DNA from: Bacillus sp. SD075
GTDB lineage: Bacteria; Bacillota; Bacilli; Bacillales; DSM-1321
NCBI RefSeq assembly: GCF_017355165.1
Contig: NZ_JADILK010000001.1
Coordinates: 1 to 64,000, forward strand
Reading direction: 5' to 3'
Length of the DNA: 64,000 bases
Part shown: piece by piece, positions 16,903 through 26,172 of the stretch
Position numbering within the stretch: position 1 is the stretch's first letter
Layout of the letters: each line of letters begins with the position of its first letter
Made by a program: the position numbers and the translations under genes
Notes under the pieces: model-generated
Told to the model about the DNA's origin: nothing
The model's input: the letters and a program-made list of their open reading frames with translations, nothing else
The model's database searches: none

Positions 16903-17690
16903 ACCAGTTGGAACATTTATTAGGTCAGGAGTGGGATATATCCCCTGCTGGAGGAGCTACGGGAGAAGCCTTTATTGCCGAGAAAGAGGGGCAGAAGCTC
17001 TTCCTTAAACGAAATTCATCGCCATTTTTAGCTGTTCTTTCAGCTGAGGGAATTGTTCCAAAGTTAATGTGGACAAAACGCCTGGAAAATGGGGATGTAA
17101 TAACGGCCCAGCATTGGATGGAAGGCAGGGAGCTATCTCAGCAGGAAATGAACAATATAAGAGTCGCAAAGCTGCTTCAAAAAATTCATCAATCCGATCC
17201 TTTGTTAAGCATGCTCAAAAGGCTTGGGAAATCCCCTTTACGACCTGAAAGTATACTTACAGACATAGAAACCGGGTTATCTTCGGATGTTACGGATATT
17301 CCGATTATCAAGCAGGCCATCCATTTTTTACAGAATAATCTACTGTTGATTGAATGCGACGAAAAAGTCGTCTGTCATTGTGATGTGAACCATAATAATT
17401 GGCTCATGACTGAAACCGATGGATTGTTCCTGATTGATTGGGACGGAGCGGTCATTGGCGATCCGGCCATTGACCTCGGCATACTCCTGTATTCATATGT
17501 CCCAAGGGAAGAATGGAATCAATGGCTTGCCCGTTACGGCAAGAAGCTTGACGCAGGCCTGGAGATGAGGATGAAATGGCACACGGTTTCACAACTTGTG
17601 CTTTCCATCCAATGGCATCATCGTAGAAAGCGGTACGAGGAAAGAAATGAATTACTGCAAAAACTGGAAGCATTATTGATGGTTGGCTGA
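16899..17690 (+). CDS. ytmP: YtmP-like aminoglycoside/choline kinase-fold phosphotransferase
   Basis: The 263-residue protein has the APH/ChoK kinase signature: the catalytic loop VCHCDVNHNNWL (H-x-D-x(4)-N) followed by the metal-binding LIDWDGAVIGDPAIDLG. The N-terminal lobe is short. The substrate is unknown; the family includes small-molecule and choline kinases, and resistance is not implied. The GTG at 16899 has GCGAGGA about nine bases before. It lies upstream of trmB with a minus-strand ytzH-like gene between, as in B. subtilis. Its stop codon abuts the ytzH stop with no gap. Confidence 0.82.
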   Translation: MNQLEHLLGQEWDISPAGGATGEAFIAEKEGQKLFLKRNSSPFLAVLSAEGIVPKLMWTKRLENGDVITAQHWMEGRELSQQEMNNIRVAKLLQKIHQSDPLLSMLKRLGKSPLRPESILTDIETGLSSDVTDIPIIKQAIHFLQNNLLLIECDEKVVCHCDVNHNNWLMTETDGLFLIDWDGAVIGDPAIDLGILLYSYVPREEWNQWLARYGKKLDAGLEMRMKWHTVSQLVLSIQWHHRRKRYEERNELLQKLEALLMVG

Positions 17691-17966
17691 TCAGAATTGA
17701 TCAATATCATCCACCCACTGGGACAAGTCGTTCTGGTGGGTTGAAATATGTTCATCTAAATCTGCGGTACCGATGCCTGTCTGACTGTATTCGTAAATCT
17801 CCGTCAGTATCGTTTTCACATTGCTGTCAATTTCCATATTGACCATTAAGGATTTGACGAGCCTCTCAACCTGTTCACATTCAGAAACGGATCCGCAGCA
17901 GTCTGTTTGATGATTGGTCAATATATCTTTTAATAGTGACATTTGATGTTCATGGGAAAGCGGCAT
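17691..17966 (-). CDS. ytzH: YtzH-like small protein
   Basis: A 91-residue acidic, mostly helical protein with an N-terminal PLSHEHQMSLLKDIL helix, a Cys pair in TDCCGS and a third Cys in SECEQVE, and a C-terminal acidic tail (WVDDIDQF). Position between ytmP and trmB on the opposite strand and the sequence fit YtzH of Bacillus, of unknown function. ATG at 17966 is preceded by AGGAGAG. A longer frame exists upstream but without a ribosome site. The clustered cysteines could bind metal; that is speculation. Confidence 0.7.
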   Translation of the reverse strand: MPLSHEHQMSLLKDILTNHQTDCCGSVSECEQVERLVKSLMVNMEIDSNVKTILTEIYEYSQTGIGTADLDEHISTHQNDLSQWVDDIDQF

Positions 17967-18073
17967 ATATCTTCTCTCCTTTCTTAAATATGGATTCAAG
18001 GGATTCCCAGGTGATTCTCGCCTGCCCTTCACTTATTTATGGTGTGTTTTGCGGAAAGTTTTATACATGAAAA

Positions 18074-18111
18074 CTACAGAGACTGTAGCCTGGATGGCCG
18101 GCAGTTTTTTT
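18074..18111 (+). promoter_or_regulatory. Possible attenuator hairpins in trmB upstream region
   Basis: CTACAG (18074-18079) pairs with CTGTAG (18083-18088), and part of the second arm can instead pair in a stem CTG...GCC/GGC...CAG (18083-18104) followed by seven Ts. The two are mutually exclusive, as in an attenuator. No strong promoter is visible upstream, and the structures are small. Confidence 0.3.
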
Positions 18112-18218
18112 ATTGTATCAGTGGGTGCATGCAGGCTTTTCCTGAAAAAATCAACTTGCAGGAATCCATCCACTCGTGTTATGGTTTGAACGATTATATT
18201 ATAAATAGGGGTGTCATC

Positions 18219-18857
18219 ATGCGTTTAAGAAATAAACCTTGGGCTGAAGACCGTTTGAACGATTTTCCACAATATGTAATTCAGCAGCCGGTGAGCCATA
18301 AAGGTAAATGGCATGAAGTTTTCGGTAACGATAATCCGTTATATATTGAAGTGGGTACGGGCAAAGGCCGTTTCATCACAGAAATGGCAAAAGCCCATCC
18401 TGAAGTGAATTTCATTGGAATTGAAGTATATAGAAGCGTTATTGTAGCTGCTTTGGACTTGCTGATTGAAGCGGATGTTCCAAATTTAAAGCTGTTGAAT
18501 GTTGACGCAGCGAACTTAGGGGACTACTTTGCAAAAGGTGATGTGGATCGCGTCTACTTGAATTTCTCTGACCCATGGCCGAAATCACGTCATGCAAAAC
18601 GTCGGTTAACGTATAAGACCTTCCTCGAAGTATATGAAGGTATCCTGCCAGACAAAGGCGAGATTCACTTCAAGACGGATAACCAAGGGTTATTCGAATC
18701 TTCCTTGAAGAGTATTTCCGAATACGGCATGCTCTTGAAATATGTAAGCCTTGATCTGCATAACAGCAATTTTGAAGGCAACATCATGACTGAATATGAA
18801 GAAAAGTTCTCGAGTAAAGGCAACCGGATATACAGATTGGAAGCTATGTTCCAATAA
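18219..18857 (+). CDS. trmB: tRNA (guanine-N7-)-methyltransferase TrmB
   Basis: TrmB methylates G46 of tRNA with S-adenosylmethionine. The 212-residue product begins [13 protein letters not shown], has the SAM-binding [11 protein letters not shown], and the family signature [17 protein letters not shown] longer frame continues upstream to 18039 but lacks family similarity; the ATG at 18219 has AGGGG at eight bases. It corresponds to YtmQ and sits in the conserved ytmP-ytzH-trmB order. A terminator follows. Confidence 0.95.
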   Translation: MRLRNKPWAEDRLNDFPQYVIQQPVSHKGKWHEVFGNDNPLYIEVGTGKGRFITEMAKAHPEVNFIGIEVYRSVIVAALDLLIEADVPNLKLLNVDAANLGDYFAKGDVDRVYLNFSDPWPKSRHAKRRLTYKTFLEVYEGILPDKGEIHFKTDNQGLFESSLKSISEYGMLLKYVSLDLHNSNFEGNIMTEYEEKFSSKGNRIYRLEAMFQ

Positions 18858-18868
18858 TAAACGATTAG

Positions 18869-18897
18869 AAACCAGATGCACAGCTTCTGGTTTTTTT
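18869..18897 (+). terminator. Intrinsic terminator after trmB
   Basis: AACCAGA pairs with TTCTGGTT around an eight-base loop; seven Ts follow. Confidence 0.75.
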
Positions 18898-18998
18898 ATT
18901 TGTTTAAGCCGGCATAATTCATACACGAGGATGACTTGATTGTTATCAATTTCAAAATTTGGAAGTGGGTGTTAAACTAAAGGGAGAGGAGGGGTAAA

Positions 18999-19844
18999 AT
19001 GGAAACGATGCAAATAGGGGAATTTAAATTAACATGGCTGAGTGGCGGTGTGACTCACTTGGACGGTGGGGCGATGTTCGGTGTTGTACCGAAACCGCTT
19101 TGGTCCAAGAAGTATCCTGTTAACGAAAATAACCAAATCGAGTTACGTACGGATCCGATTTTGGTACAGGCTAATGGATTGAACATGCTTATAGATTCCG
19201 GTATTGGTAATGGAAAAATGAATGACAAGCAGAAACGGAATTTTGGGGTGACGGAGGAATCCAATCTTATCGAAGATCTTGACAGACTTGGGATTCAGCC
19301 AAATGATATCGATTACATTTTAATGACCCATCTACATTTCGACCATGCCTGCGGTTTGACGAAACGTGAAGGTGAAACTTGGGTTCCTGTTTTCGAGCGT
19401 GCAGAAATCATTACGACCCAAACTGAATGGGAGGAAATGAAAAACCCGAATATTCGTTCAAAAAGTACATATTGGGTAGAAAACTGGGAGGCTGTCGCTT
19501 CTCTTGTACGTCCTTTTGAAAATGAGCATGAAATTACGGACGGCATTAAAATGATCCATACTGGGGGTCATAGTGATGGACATGCGATCATCATCATTGA
19601 GGATGGTGGGGATAGTTTGATTCACATGGCAGATATCATGCCGACACATGCGCATGCGAATGTCCTCTGGGTACTCGCTTATGACGATTATCCCATGACA
19701 TCCATCGAGGCGAAGGAAAAGTGGATGAAATCCGGACTGGAAAATGGGTCCTGGTATAGCTTTTACCATGATGCCTATTACTGTGCCATCAAATGGGATG
19801 AAACGGGTAAGGAGAAAATAGCCGAAATGAAACGGAAGCGGTAA
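18999..19844 (+). CDS. ytnP: MBL-fold hydrolase, YtnP-like lactonase
   Basis: A metallo-beta-lactamase-fold enzyme of 281 residues. [10 protein letters not shown] (H111, H113, D115, H116) is the metal motif, with later ligands in HTGGHSDGH and HMADI. YtnP of B. subtilis hydrolyses acyl-homoserine lactones (quorum quenching), and the position after trmB supports the same gene. The substrate here is inferred by this homology. GAGGAGGGG lies about five bases before the ATG. It faces the ytzB-like gene and shares a terminator with it. Confidence 0.85.
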   Translation: METMQIGEFKLTWLSGGVTHLDGGAMFGVVPKPLWSKKYPVNENNQIELRTDPILVQANGLNMLIDSGIGNGKMNDKQKRNFGVTEESNLIEDLDRLGIQPNDIDYILMTHLHFDHACGLTKREGETWVPVFERAEIITTQTEWEEMKNPNIRSKSTYWVENWEAVASLVRPFENEHEITDGIKMIHTGGHSDGHAIIIIEDGGDSLIHMADIMPTHAHANVLWVLAYDDYPMTSIEAKEKWMKSGLENGSWYSFYHDAYYCAIKWDETGKEKIAEMKRKR

Positions 19845-19854
19845 GCGGGAAAGC

Positions 19855-19892
19855 AAAAGGAGGGACGTCATTTAGACGTCCCTCCTTTTTTA
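19855..19892. terminator. Bidirectional terminator between ytnP and ytzB
   Basis: A 15-bp perfect stem (19855-19869 with 19875-19889) around ATTTA has an A-run on one side and a T-run on the other. Confidence 0.9.
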
Positions 19893-19894
19893 TT

Positions 19895-20212
19895 TCAATC
19901 ATTTTGCGCATTAAGCTCCAATATCGTTCCTGTCGAGGCATCTGCAACAAATTCGAATTGCTCGCGTTTCCCCTCTGTGTTTCTGGTTATCCCGCCTTTA
20001 TACACTTCATAGTCCAAATCATTTTTTGTATAGTTCTCCGGCTTCATCAAGATCCAAGAGCCATATATATTTCCATCCTTTTTGACTGTTTCCTTCACTT
20101 GGGCCAAGACTTTATCCGGAGAAGGTTGACTTGATTGATCCAATAGTTGCTTTGTTGCAAAGCCAGCAGCAAACCCGGCTGCAGTACCTAGTAAAAACGT
20201 TTTCCAATTCAT
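19895..20212 (-). CDS. ytzB: YtzB-like PepSY-domain membrane-anchored protein
   Basis: The 105-residue protein has an N-terminal hydrophobic helix (FLLGTAAGFAAGFATKQLL) that could be a membrane anchor, then a PepSY-like domain ending EFVADASTGTILELNAQND. PepSY domains are thought to inhibit peptidases or bind peptides in the envelope. GGGGGAG stands upstream of the ATG at 20212. It is divergent from ytoP (M42 peptidase) and convergent with ytnP. The pairing with a peptidase gene is noted but a link is not proven. Confidence 0.75.
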   Translation of the reverse strand: MNWKTFLLGTAAGFAAGFATKQLLDQSSQPSPDKVLAQVKETVKKDGNIYGSWILMKPENYTKNDLDYEVYKGGITRNTEGKREQFEFVADASTGTILELNAQND

Positions 20213-20390
20213 TGATTTCTCCCCCATTGCATTTTTTAAAATAACTTCTTCTAGTATACAGAAGTACGCTTTATTTGACTAATAATTTGAAATTTTACCC
20301 ATTAACTGATAAATTAGAACTTTCTAGTGTAACACGATGCTAAGTTTTGTAAAATAGTAAGAAACAATACATAGGTTAGGGGTAGAAAAA

Positions 20391-21464
20391 ATGAATCATG
20401 AGACTTTGGAGCTTTTTAAAACATTGACGGAATTACCGGGAGCCTCAGGAAATGAACATGCAGTTCGGAGTTTCATGAAGAGTGAGCTGGAAAAGTATTC
20501 GGATGAAATCGTCCAAGATCGCCTTGGCGGAATATTTGGCGTAAAAAGAGGCAATGAGGATGGGCCGACTGTACTTGTTGCCGGGCACATGGATGAAGTG
20601 GGATTCATGGTCACCTCCGTAACGGAAAATGGAATGATCCGCTTTCAGACCCTGGGAGGCTGGTGGAGTCAAGTGCTTTTGGCCCAAAGAGTCGAAATCA
20701 TAACCGATAACGGTCCGGTCATTGGTGTCATCGGGTCGATTCCGCCCCATTTGCTAGATGAATCGCAACGCTCAAAACCAATGGATATCAAAAATATGCT
20801 GATTGATATCGGGGCGGATGATAAGGAAGATGTGAAGAGAATCGGTATTAAGCCAGGTCAGCAGATTGTACCGATTTGTCCCTTCACCCCGATGGCCAAT
20901 GAGAAGAAAATCCTCGCTAAAGCGTGGGATAATCGCTACGGTTGCGGACTTTCGATTGAATTGTTAAAAGATTTAAAAGGTGAAACATTACCGAATATCT
21001 TATATTCCGGAGCAACCGTCCAGGAGGAAGTGGGATTACGGGGTGCGCAAACGGCAGCTCATATGATCAAACCGGATCTTTTTTTCGCTTTGGATGCGAG
21101 TCCGGCAAACGATATGTCCGGAAGTAAAAGTGAATTTGGCCAGCTGGGGAAAGGGGCGCTGCTCCGCATTTTTGATCGTTCGATGGTTACGCATCGCGGC
21201 ATGAGGGAATTCATTCTTGATACGGCCGAGTCGAATGATATTCCGTATCAATATTTCGTTTCGCAAGGCGGCACGGATGCAGGGCAGGTCCATATTGCAA
21301 ACGAAGGCATTCCGAGCGGGGTAATTGGCATTTGTTCCCGATATATTCATACACATGCATCCATGATTCATATTGATGATTATGCCGCTGCACGTGAATT
21401 GATTGGGAAATTGGTTCGTTCTTGTGATAAAACGACATTCGAGACCTTGATAAAAAACGGTTGA
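20391..21464 (+). CDS. ytoP: M42-family aminopeptidase (YtoP-like)
   Basis: A cobalt- or zinc-dependent cytosolic aminopeptidase of the glutamyl/FrvX family, 357 residues. Metal-binding segments are [20 protein letters not shown] and [13 protein letters not shown], followed by ALDASPAND and the C-terminal [12 protein letters not shown]. It trims N-terminal residues, with Glu or Asp preference in characterised relatives. Its ribosome site is weak (GGGGTAGAAAAA). It is followed by a long-stem terminator that overlaps the leader of the next gene. Confidence 0.9.
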   Translation: MNHETLELFKTLTELPGASGNEHAVRSFMKSELEKYSDEIVQDRLGGIFGVKRGNEDGPTVLVAGHMDEVGFMVTSVTENGMIRFQTLGGWWSQVLLAQRVEIITDNGPVIGVIGSIPPHLLDESQRSKPMDIKNMLIDIGADDKEDVKRIGIKPGQQIVPICPFTPMANEKKILAKAWDNRYGCGLSIELLKDLKGETLPNILYSGATVQEEVGLRGAQTAAHMIKPDLFFALDASPANDMSGSKSEFGQLGKGALLRIFDRSMVTHRGMREFILDTAESNDIPYQYFVSQGGTDAGQVHIANEGIPSGVIGICSRYIHTHASMIHIDDYAAARELIGKLVRSCDKTTFETLIKNG

Positions 21465-21470
21465 TGAAGG

Positions 21471-21523
21471 AAGCTGAAATGGAACGGGATGCTGTCACGA
21501 ATCCTTTTCCATCAGCTTTTTTT
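21471..21523 (+). terminator. Long-stem terminator after ytoP
   Basis: AAGCTGA (21471-21477) pairs with TCAGCTT (21512-21518), ATGGAA with TTCCAT, and GGGA with TCC around an inner loop; seven Ts follow. Confidence 0.75.
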
Positions 21524-21539
21524 ACATAAAAGGAAGGTA

Positions 21540-22067
21540 ATGATATTGAAAATTGCAGTAGGCAGTAAGAATCCGGCGAAAGTAAGTGCCGTGCTTGGCG
21601 TATATGAAGAGGCAGAAATCATTTCGCTTCAAGTGGAGAGCGGGGTCCCGGAACAGCCTTTTTCAGATAAGGAAACGATGGAGGGGGCAATGACACGTGC
21701 CCGGAATTGCTTGATTCATAGTGATGCCGAATTGGGTATCGGACTTGAAGGCGGTGTCGTGAAAATGGGGCAAGGCCTGTTTCTGTGTAATTGGGGTGCG
21801 ATGGCGACAAGGGACGGTGAGGTCTTTGTGGCTGGCGGAGCGAGAATCCCACTACCGGGAATAGTTGCTGAGAAGCTGCTGGATGGTGAAGAGCTGGGAC
21901 CTGTGATGGACGCCTTTACAAGGCAAGAGAATAGTAGCAAAAAGGAAGGAGCGATCGGTGTAATTACAGAAGGGCGAATTACCAGGGGGGAAATGTTCCT
22001 TCATATCATGAGGATGCTAGCCGGTCAATACGAGTATAAGCTGGGAATGAAAAAGCAGGATTTTTGA
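21540..22067 (+). CDS. DUF84 / YjjX-like NTPase
   Basis: The product of about 175 residues matches DUF84, the inosine/xanthosine triphosphatase family (YjjX). Visible signals are KIAVGSKNPAKVSAV at the start, GIGLEGGVV in the middle and a final TRGEMFLHIMRMLAGQYE. Such enzymes hydrolyse damaged purine triphosphates. AAAGGAAGG precedes two possible starts, ATG 21540 (spacing about five) and TTG 21546 (spacing about eight); the latter gives the more typical N-terminus. It sits after the ytoP terminator, so it either has its own promoter or depends on read-through. Confidence 0.8.
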   Translation: MILKIAVGSKNPAKVSAVLGVYEEAEIISLQVESGVPEQPFSDKETMEGAMTRARNCLIHSDAELGIGLEGGVVKMGQGLFLCNWGAMATRDGEVFVAGGARIPLPGIVAEKLLDGEELGPVMDAFTRQENSSKKEGAIGVITEGRITRGEMFLHIMRMLAGQYEYKLGMKKQDF

Positions 22068-22185
22068 ATCAATGTCATGGAATGGCTGGTTTCGAAAGAT
22101 GGAAACGAACACTGCCAAAACAGAGCAGAATCAGACAGGATTTTATTGAGCGGGCTTGCTAGTATAGTGACAAGGGGGGAGCGGA

Positions 22186-23055
22186 ATGGGGTGGGTTGAA
22201 TCAATCCAAAAGGCCATCGAATATATCGAGGAGCACTTATTGGAGGACCTGTCGATCGAGAGCATTTCCAGGCAGGCGAATGCCTCAGCTTTTCATTTTC
22301 AACGGACATTCACCATATTAACGGATATTTCCATTGGTGAATATATCCGGCGTCGAAGACTGACCTTAGCCGCCCAGGAGATTTCATCCACAAAGGGCAA
22401 GGTCATTGATTTAGCCCTCAAGTATGGCTATGATACCCCCGAGGCATTCACAAAAGCTTTTAGAAGGCAGCATGGGGTATCTCCAAGCGAAGCCCGAAAG
22501 TATATGGGGAAGCTGAAATTCTATGAACACCTGGTGATACAGGTGATTTTGAAAGGGGCAAAACCGATGAAATACAATATCCTTGAAAGGGATTCCTTTC
22601 AATTGATTGGAATCAAACAAGAGTTTTCCTTGGTTAATGAAGAGAATTTGATTGGGATTCCGAAGTTGTGGGAGAAAGTGAATTCGGATGGAACAGGAAA
22701 TAGGTTAGCGAAGTTGAAGAATGGCCAAATAGATGGCTTGCTTGGTGTATGTGTCGATAAGCGGGCTGTGGAAAAAAATGAAACGATGGATTATTGGATA
22801 GGTGCAGAGTATGCAGGGAATGTGCCTGAAGAGTTTTCAGCCCTTTTGATACCGGCGTCCAAGTGGGTTGTATTTGAAGTTCACGGACCTATGCCTGATG
22901 CCATCCAACAAGCATGGAAGCAAATTTTTTCCGAATGGTTCCCTACCAGCGGTTATGAACATGCCGGAACTCCCGAGTTGGAAGTATACGCGAATGACGA
23001 CGCTTCAAATCCTGACTATTACTCCGAAATTTGGATACCCATTAAAAAGGGATAA
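22186..23055 (+). CDS. AraC-family regulator with GyrI-like effector domain
   Basis: The 289-residue protein has two helix-turn-helix units of the AraC/XylS type in residues about 8-105 (SIESISRQANASAFHFQRTF and KYGYDTPEAFTKAFRRQHGVSPSEARK), followed from about residue 125 by a GyrI/Rob-type effector-binding domain (YNILERDSFQLIGI ... YYSEIWIPIKK). Such proteins often sense small hydrophobic or drug-like compounds. GGGGGGAGCGG precedes the ATG. No obvious target operon lies next to it. Confidence 0.85.
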   Translation: MGWVESIQKAIEYIEEHLLEDLSIESISRQANASAFHFQRTFTILTDISIGEYIRRRRLTLAAQEISSTKGKVIDLALKYGYDTPEAFTKAFRRQHGVSPSEARKYMGKLKFYEHLVIQVILKGAKPMKYNILERDSFQLIGIKQEFSLVNEENLIGIPKLWEKVNSDGTGNRLAKLKNGQIDGLLGVCVDKRAVEKNETMDYWIGAEYAGNVPEEFSALLIPASKWVVFEVHGPMPDAIQQAWKQIFSEWFPTSGYEHAGTPELEVYANDDASNPDYYSEIWIPIKKG

Positions 23056-23185
23056 GGGTCAACCATGAAATTTATTCGTTTTTCGCTTGCAGGGGAGGTT
23101 AGGCATTTATTTCCCCTACAAGCTTTTTAGTTGGGTAAATATGAAATGATCAGTCCTCCATACTTGAACCCTTGGCAAGGGTGAT

Positions 23186-23635
23186 TTACAGCCCCTCTTC
23201 AAAAATATAAGAAAGTACCTTCATGGCTTGGTTCACGGATTCGACCGTGACACTCGCCTTTTCCGATAATTCCTTTAAGGCATGGTGATGGGATTCGGGG
23301 CGAATCAAAATAAGAGGTTTACCTAGGGAAATGGCGGTGCTTGCGTCCATGGCCGTATTCCATTGTTTATATTTCTCCCCAAACAGAGCGACGACAAGAT
23401 CAGCTTTTTTCATCAAAAGACCTGTCCGCAAATTATTGATTTGGGAAGCGGCCTCATCCTTCAGGATGGGGTTAGGCTGTTCCCCAAGAATATCTTCACC
23501 GATATTATCAGAGCGCTCATGATTTTCCATCGGGCCGACGAATTCTAAAGGAAGTTTCAGTGCAACGGCCTTATCTCTCAATTCGCTTCTCCAATTTGAA
23601 TGGATCTCCCCAGCAAGATACACGGTTAATTTCAT
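23186..23635 (-). CDS. ytoQ: YtoQ-family protein
   Basis: A 149-residue protein starting MKLTVYLAGEIHSNWRSELRD, the YtoQ pattern, with a fold like nucleoside 2-deoxyribosyltransferases (ADLVVALFGEKYKQWNTAMD and AISLGKPLILIRP). The Glu in the second block and the N-terminal AGEIH suggest a nucleotide-binding site. The reaction is unknown. GAGGAGG lies a few bases before the ATG at 23635. It is transcribed opposite to its neighbours. Confidence 0.8.
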   Translation of the reverse strand: MKLTVYLAGEIHSNWRSELRDKAVALKLPLEFVGPMENHERSDNIGEDILGEQPNPILKDEAASQINNLRTGLLMKKADLVVALFGEKYKQWNTAMDASTAISLGKPLILIRPESHHHALKELSEKASVTVESVNQAMKVLSYIFEEGL

Positions 23636-23757
23636 TGTTTTCCTCCTCGGTATTTAAATTGCTTTCATTGTATCATGTTTTGTGAAAATGGATGAATTTC
23701 GTAAATAAGGATAATAGTATCCTTAAGTGAGTAAAAGAGATGGCTGGAGGAATGACG

Positions 23758-24264
23758 ATGGCTTTATCAAATATAAAATTTCTTGTTTTCCTGTTAATAG
23801 GCAGTTTGATTGTGGGATGCTCAGGTATCGAGAGGCAAACTGAAAAGGCAATGAAGGCCGCAGAAGTGGCTTTTCGTGACGACGAAAAACAGTCCAATCT
23901 CGAGGCAGGGCTTATTCAGGTCTATTTGCCAAAGGATTTTAAGGTAGTAGAAGAACATGATAACAATTTGATTGTACAAAAAGGTGATAAGATTTATATA
24001 TTATTTGTCAATCCGAATGAAAAAGAGGACAGCTCCGTTTTATATTTGGCGATAAAGGAACAAAAGGATCAATATGTAGTGCTGCATTCTTTTCAAACCG
24101 ATGATAAATTCGGCTTTATCTCGATCAAAGAGATACCGAAAGAAAAGTATGAGCTTGCAGTGGGGATCGGAGGGGTCAAGATGACGACAGAAACGGATAA
24201 AGATCAATTAAAAACCGATGCGAAACAAATGATGGAAATCGTTTCATCCGTGCCCCAGAAATAA
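23758..24264 (+). CDS. Putative lipoprotein, function unknown
   Basis: The 168-residue product begins with a lipoprotein signal peptide: Lys, a hydrophobic stretch and a lipobox LIVGC, with Cys near residue 22. The mature part is charged and has no motif I recognise. The ATG at 23758 is preferred because GGAGG lies seven to eight bases upstream, while ATGs at 23740 and 23752 lie within or before that site. It lies about 110 bases before ytpP. It is probably anchored on the outer face of the membrane. Confidence 0.7.
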   Translation: MALSNIKFLVFLLIGSLIVGCSGIERQTEKAMKAAEVAFRDDEKQSNLEAGLIQVYLPKDFKVVEEHDNNLIVQKGDKIYILFVNPNEKEDSSVLYLAIKEQKDQYVVLHSFQTDDKFGFISIKEIPKEKYELAVGIGGVKMTTETDKDQLKTDAKQMMEIVSSVPQK

Positions 24265-24373
24265 GATGACCGGGTCGTTCAACCGATCCGAATTAATGGT
24301 TGATTCGAGGAGAGTCTGGTATGATTGGATTATAAAAAATAAGATGTCATAAATAAGCAGGGGGAATATTCAA

Positions 24374-24685
24374 ATGGAAAATTTACAAACCGTTGAGCAA
24401 TACGATGCATTGAAAAATGAAGGCAAACATATCTTTCTTTTTTCAGCAACATGGTGTGGAGATTGCCGTGTAATCGAACCGATAATGCCTGAGATAGAAA
24501 CGAAATTTCCTGACTTTACATTCATTTATGTTGACCGTGATGAATTCATCGATGTGTGTGCTGCCAATGATGTATTCGGTATACCAAGTTTCATTGCGTA
24601 TGATAATGGCAAAGAGCTAGGCAGATTCGTAAGCAAGGATCGCAAAACACAAGAACAAATTGAGGAATTCATACAATCACTATAA
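24374..24685 (+). CDS. ytpP: Thioredoxin-like protein YtpP
   Basis: The 103-residue thioredoxin fold has an active site TWCGDCRV, i.e. a CxxC motif with GD instead of the usual GP of thioredoxin, and the cis-Pro in GIPSFIAYD. Role: thiol-disulfide exchange in the cytoplasm; the partner is unknown. The ATG has AGGGGGAA upstream. It lies 50 bases before the DUF1444 gene, matching the ytpP-ytpQ order of B. subtilis, and is probably co-transcribed with it. Confidence 0.87.
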   Translation: MENLQTVEQYDALKNEGKHIFLFSATWCGDCRVIEPIMPEIETKFPDFTFIYVDRDEFIDVCAANDVFGIPSFIAYDNGKELGRFVSKDRKTQEQIEEFIQSL

Positions 24686-24735
24686 TCAATTTCCCCTTCT
24701 CGCTGGGGATTTTTCAATGAAGAGGAGGGTCAGTC

Positions 24736-25542
24736 ATGAAAATGGACAGCACGAAGCTGAAAAATATCTTGAGGGAACGCCTAAAAGATGAGAATCGCAC
24801 ATTCAAATTCGATAGCAAGCAAGATACATTACGGGTGGAAAATGTGAAGACCGGGAAAGGGATCACCATTGAATTGCCCCCTGTGCTTGCTAACTATGAA
24901 AACGTACAGGAAAAAGCCATCGATGAAATTGCCTATTACGTGGAAGAGGCCCTGAATGTGATGGGGGAAGAACACAGCATGGAAGGCAAGGAGAAATTCA
25001 TATTCCCGGTCATTCGATCGACCTCCTTTCCAATGGAATCGGAAGAAGGAAATCCGTTTTTATTCGATGAGCATACGGCTGAAACCCGGATTTTTTATGC
25101 CCTTGATTTAGGGAAAACCTATCGTCTTATAGATGAAAAGATGATTCAACGGGAAAATTGGCAGGGTGACAGGATCCGTGAAATTGCCCTTTTCAATGCC
25201 CGTTCCCTATCTACTGAAATGAAGTCGGATATCGTTGCAGGTAATGCATTTTATTTTTTGAACACGAATGATGGATATGATGCCAGCAGGATCCTGAATG
25301 AATCTTGGCTTCGGGAAATGAAGGACAAGATCGAAGGGACCATGGCTGTGTCCATACCGCATCAGGATGTCATCATCATTGCCGATGTGAAGAATGATAC
25401 GGGCTATGATATTCTTGCGCAAATGGCGATGAGCTTTTTTGCCAGCGGTCATGTTCCGATAACGGCTCTATCATTCCTTTATGAAGAAAATGAGTTGGAG
25501 CCCATCTTCATTATGGGTAAAAACAAAAAGCGTGAACAATAA
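24736..25542 (+). CDS. ytpQ: DUF1444 protein YtpQ
   Basis: A 268-residue soluble protein of the DUF1444 family ([19 protein letters not shown] at the start; [10 protein letters not shown] and [13 protein letters not shown] inside). The function is unknown. GAGGAGGG precedes the ATG. In B. subtilis, from memory, ytpR follows, then sftA; here the gene is closed by a terminator and the ytpR position is occupied by a decayed M20 peptidase. The evidence for family is the sequence pattern and context. Confidence 0.85.
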   Translation: MKMDSTKLKNILRERLKDENRTFKFDSKQDTLRVENVKTGKGITIELPPVLANYENVQEKAIDEIAYYVEEALNVMGEEHSMEGKEKFIFPVIRSTSFPMESEEGNPFLFDEHTAETRIFYALDLGKTYRLIDEKMIQRENWQGDRIREIALFNARSLSTEMKSDIVAGNAFYFLNTNDGYDASRILNESWLREMKDKIEGTMAVSIPHQDVIIIADVKNDTGYDILAQMAMSFFASGHVPITALSFLYEENELEPIFIMGKNKKREQ

Positions 25543-25557
25543 TATATTGAATCACAT

Positions 25558-25591
25558 AAGGACCGTGTCAGCATCTGGCAGCGGTCCTTTT
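25558..25591 (+). terminator. Intrinsic terminator after ytpQ
   Basis: AAGGACCG pairs with CGGTCCTT, with TTTT following; the loop region has a further short pairing. Confidence 0.75.
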
Positions 25592-25593
25592 AA

Positions 25594-26081
25594 AGTTTAG
25601 TAGAGTCTTCTGAATTTGCAGACGCCCATTTCGTGACAGCCGTACAAACCGTAGTCAGCCGTCGCTTGAACCCTGTTGATATGGGCGTAGTCACAATCGG
25701 CTCCTGCGATGGAAAAGGAAGCTTTAATGTCACTGAAGATCGTATAGAAATAGAAGGGGGTGTCCGCTTTATGACAGCAGAGACCCAACAGCTGATCGAT
25801 AAGGAAGTCCACCGGATCGTCAAAGGAATAGAAACGGAGTTTGATGTTCAGTGCGAACTTACATATTTGTCTGATTATCCTCCGTATATAATGACCCTGA
25901 ACTGACTGGATTCGTGATAAATTACTTGGAAAACATGAATGACAAAGATATTAAGAAGGTCGTGGAATTTCCGGTTTTCTCAGGTTCAGAAGATTTTTCT
26001 TATTATGCGGAAAAGATTCCAGGCTGCTTCTTTTACATTGGCTGTAAACCGAAAGGGGTGGCGCAGGTTGTATGCAGTTGA
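25594..26081 (+). pseudogene. Remnant of an M20 amidohydrolase/peptidase
   Basis: Translation in one frame from about 25600 gives TAVQTVVSRRLNPVDMGVVT and a following GGVRFMTAETQQ, the central part of M20D N-acyl amino acid amidohydrolases. Near 25885 the frame stops matching; a shift of frame continues as TGFVINYLENMNDKD, then SGSEDFSYYAEKIPGCFFYIG, the later M20 metal-site region. The N-terminal third with the first metal ligands is absent, as is the normal C-terminus after residue IGCKPKG. A stop follows at 26079-26081. So the gene is truncated at both ends and frameshifted, and cannot make an enzyme. Confidence 0.88.
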
Positions 26082-26125
26082 ATGGAAATAGTCCTTTTGG
26101 TCTTGGTTTGCAAAAAAAACGCTGG

Positions 26126-26172
26126 AACCCACAAAACACCGTTCGGTATTAACGAACGGTGTTTTGTGGGTT
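26126..26172. repeat. Long perfect inverted repeat, 20-bp arms
   Basis: AACCCACAAAACACCGTTCG (26126-26145) is exactly complementary to 26153-26172, with the seven-base loop GTATTAA. A run of eight A residues lies at 26112-26119, so on the minus strand the stem is followed by T residues after a six-base gap. It may act as a terminator, or mark the end of the lost segment. It lies 44 bases after the M20 remnant. Confidence 0.85.
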
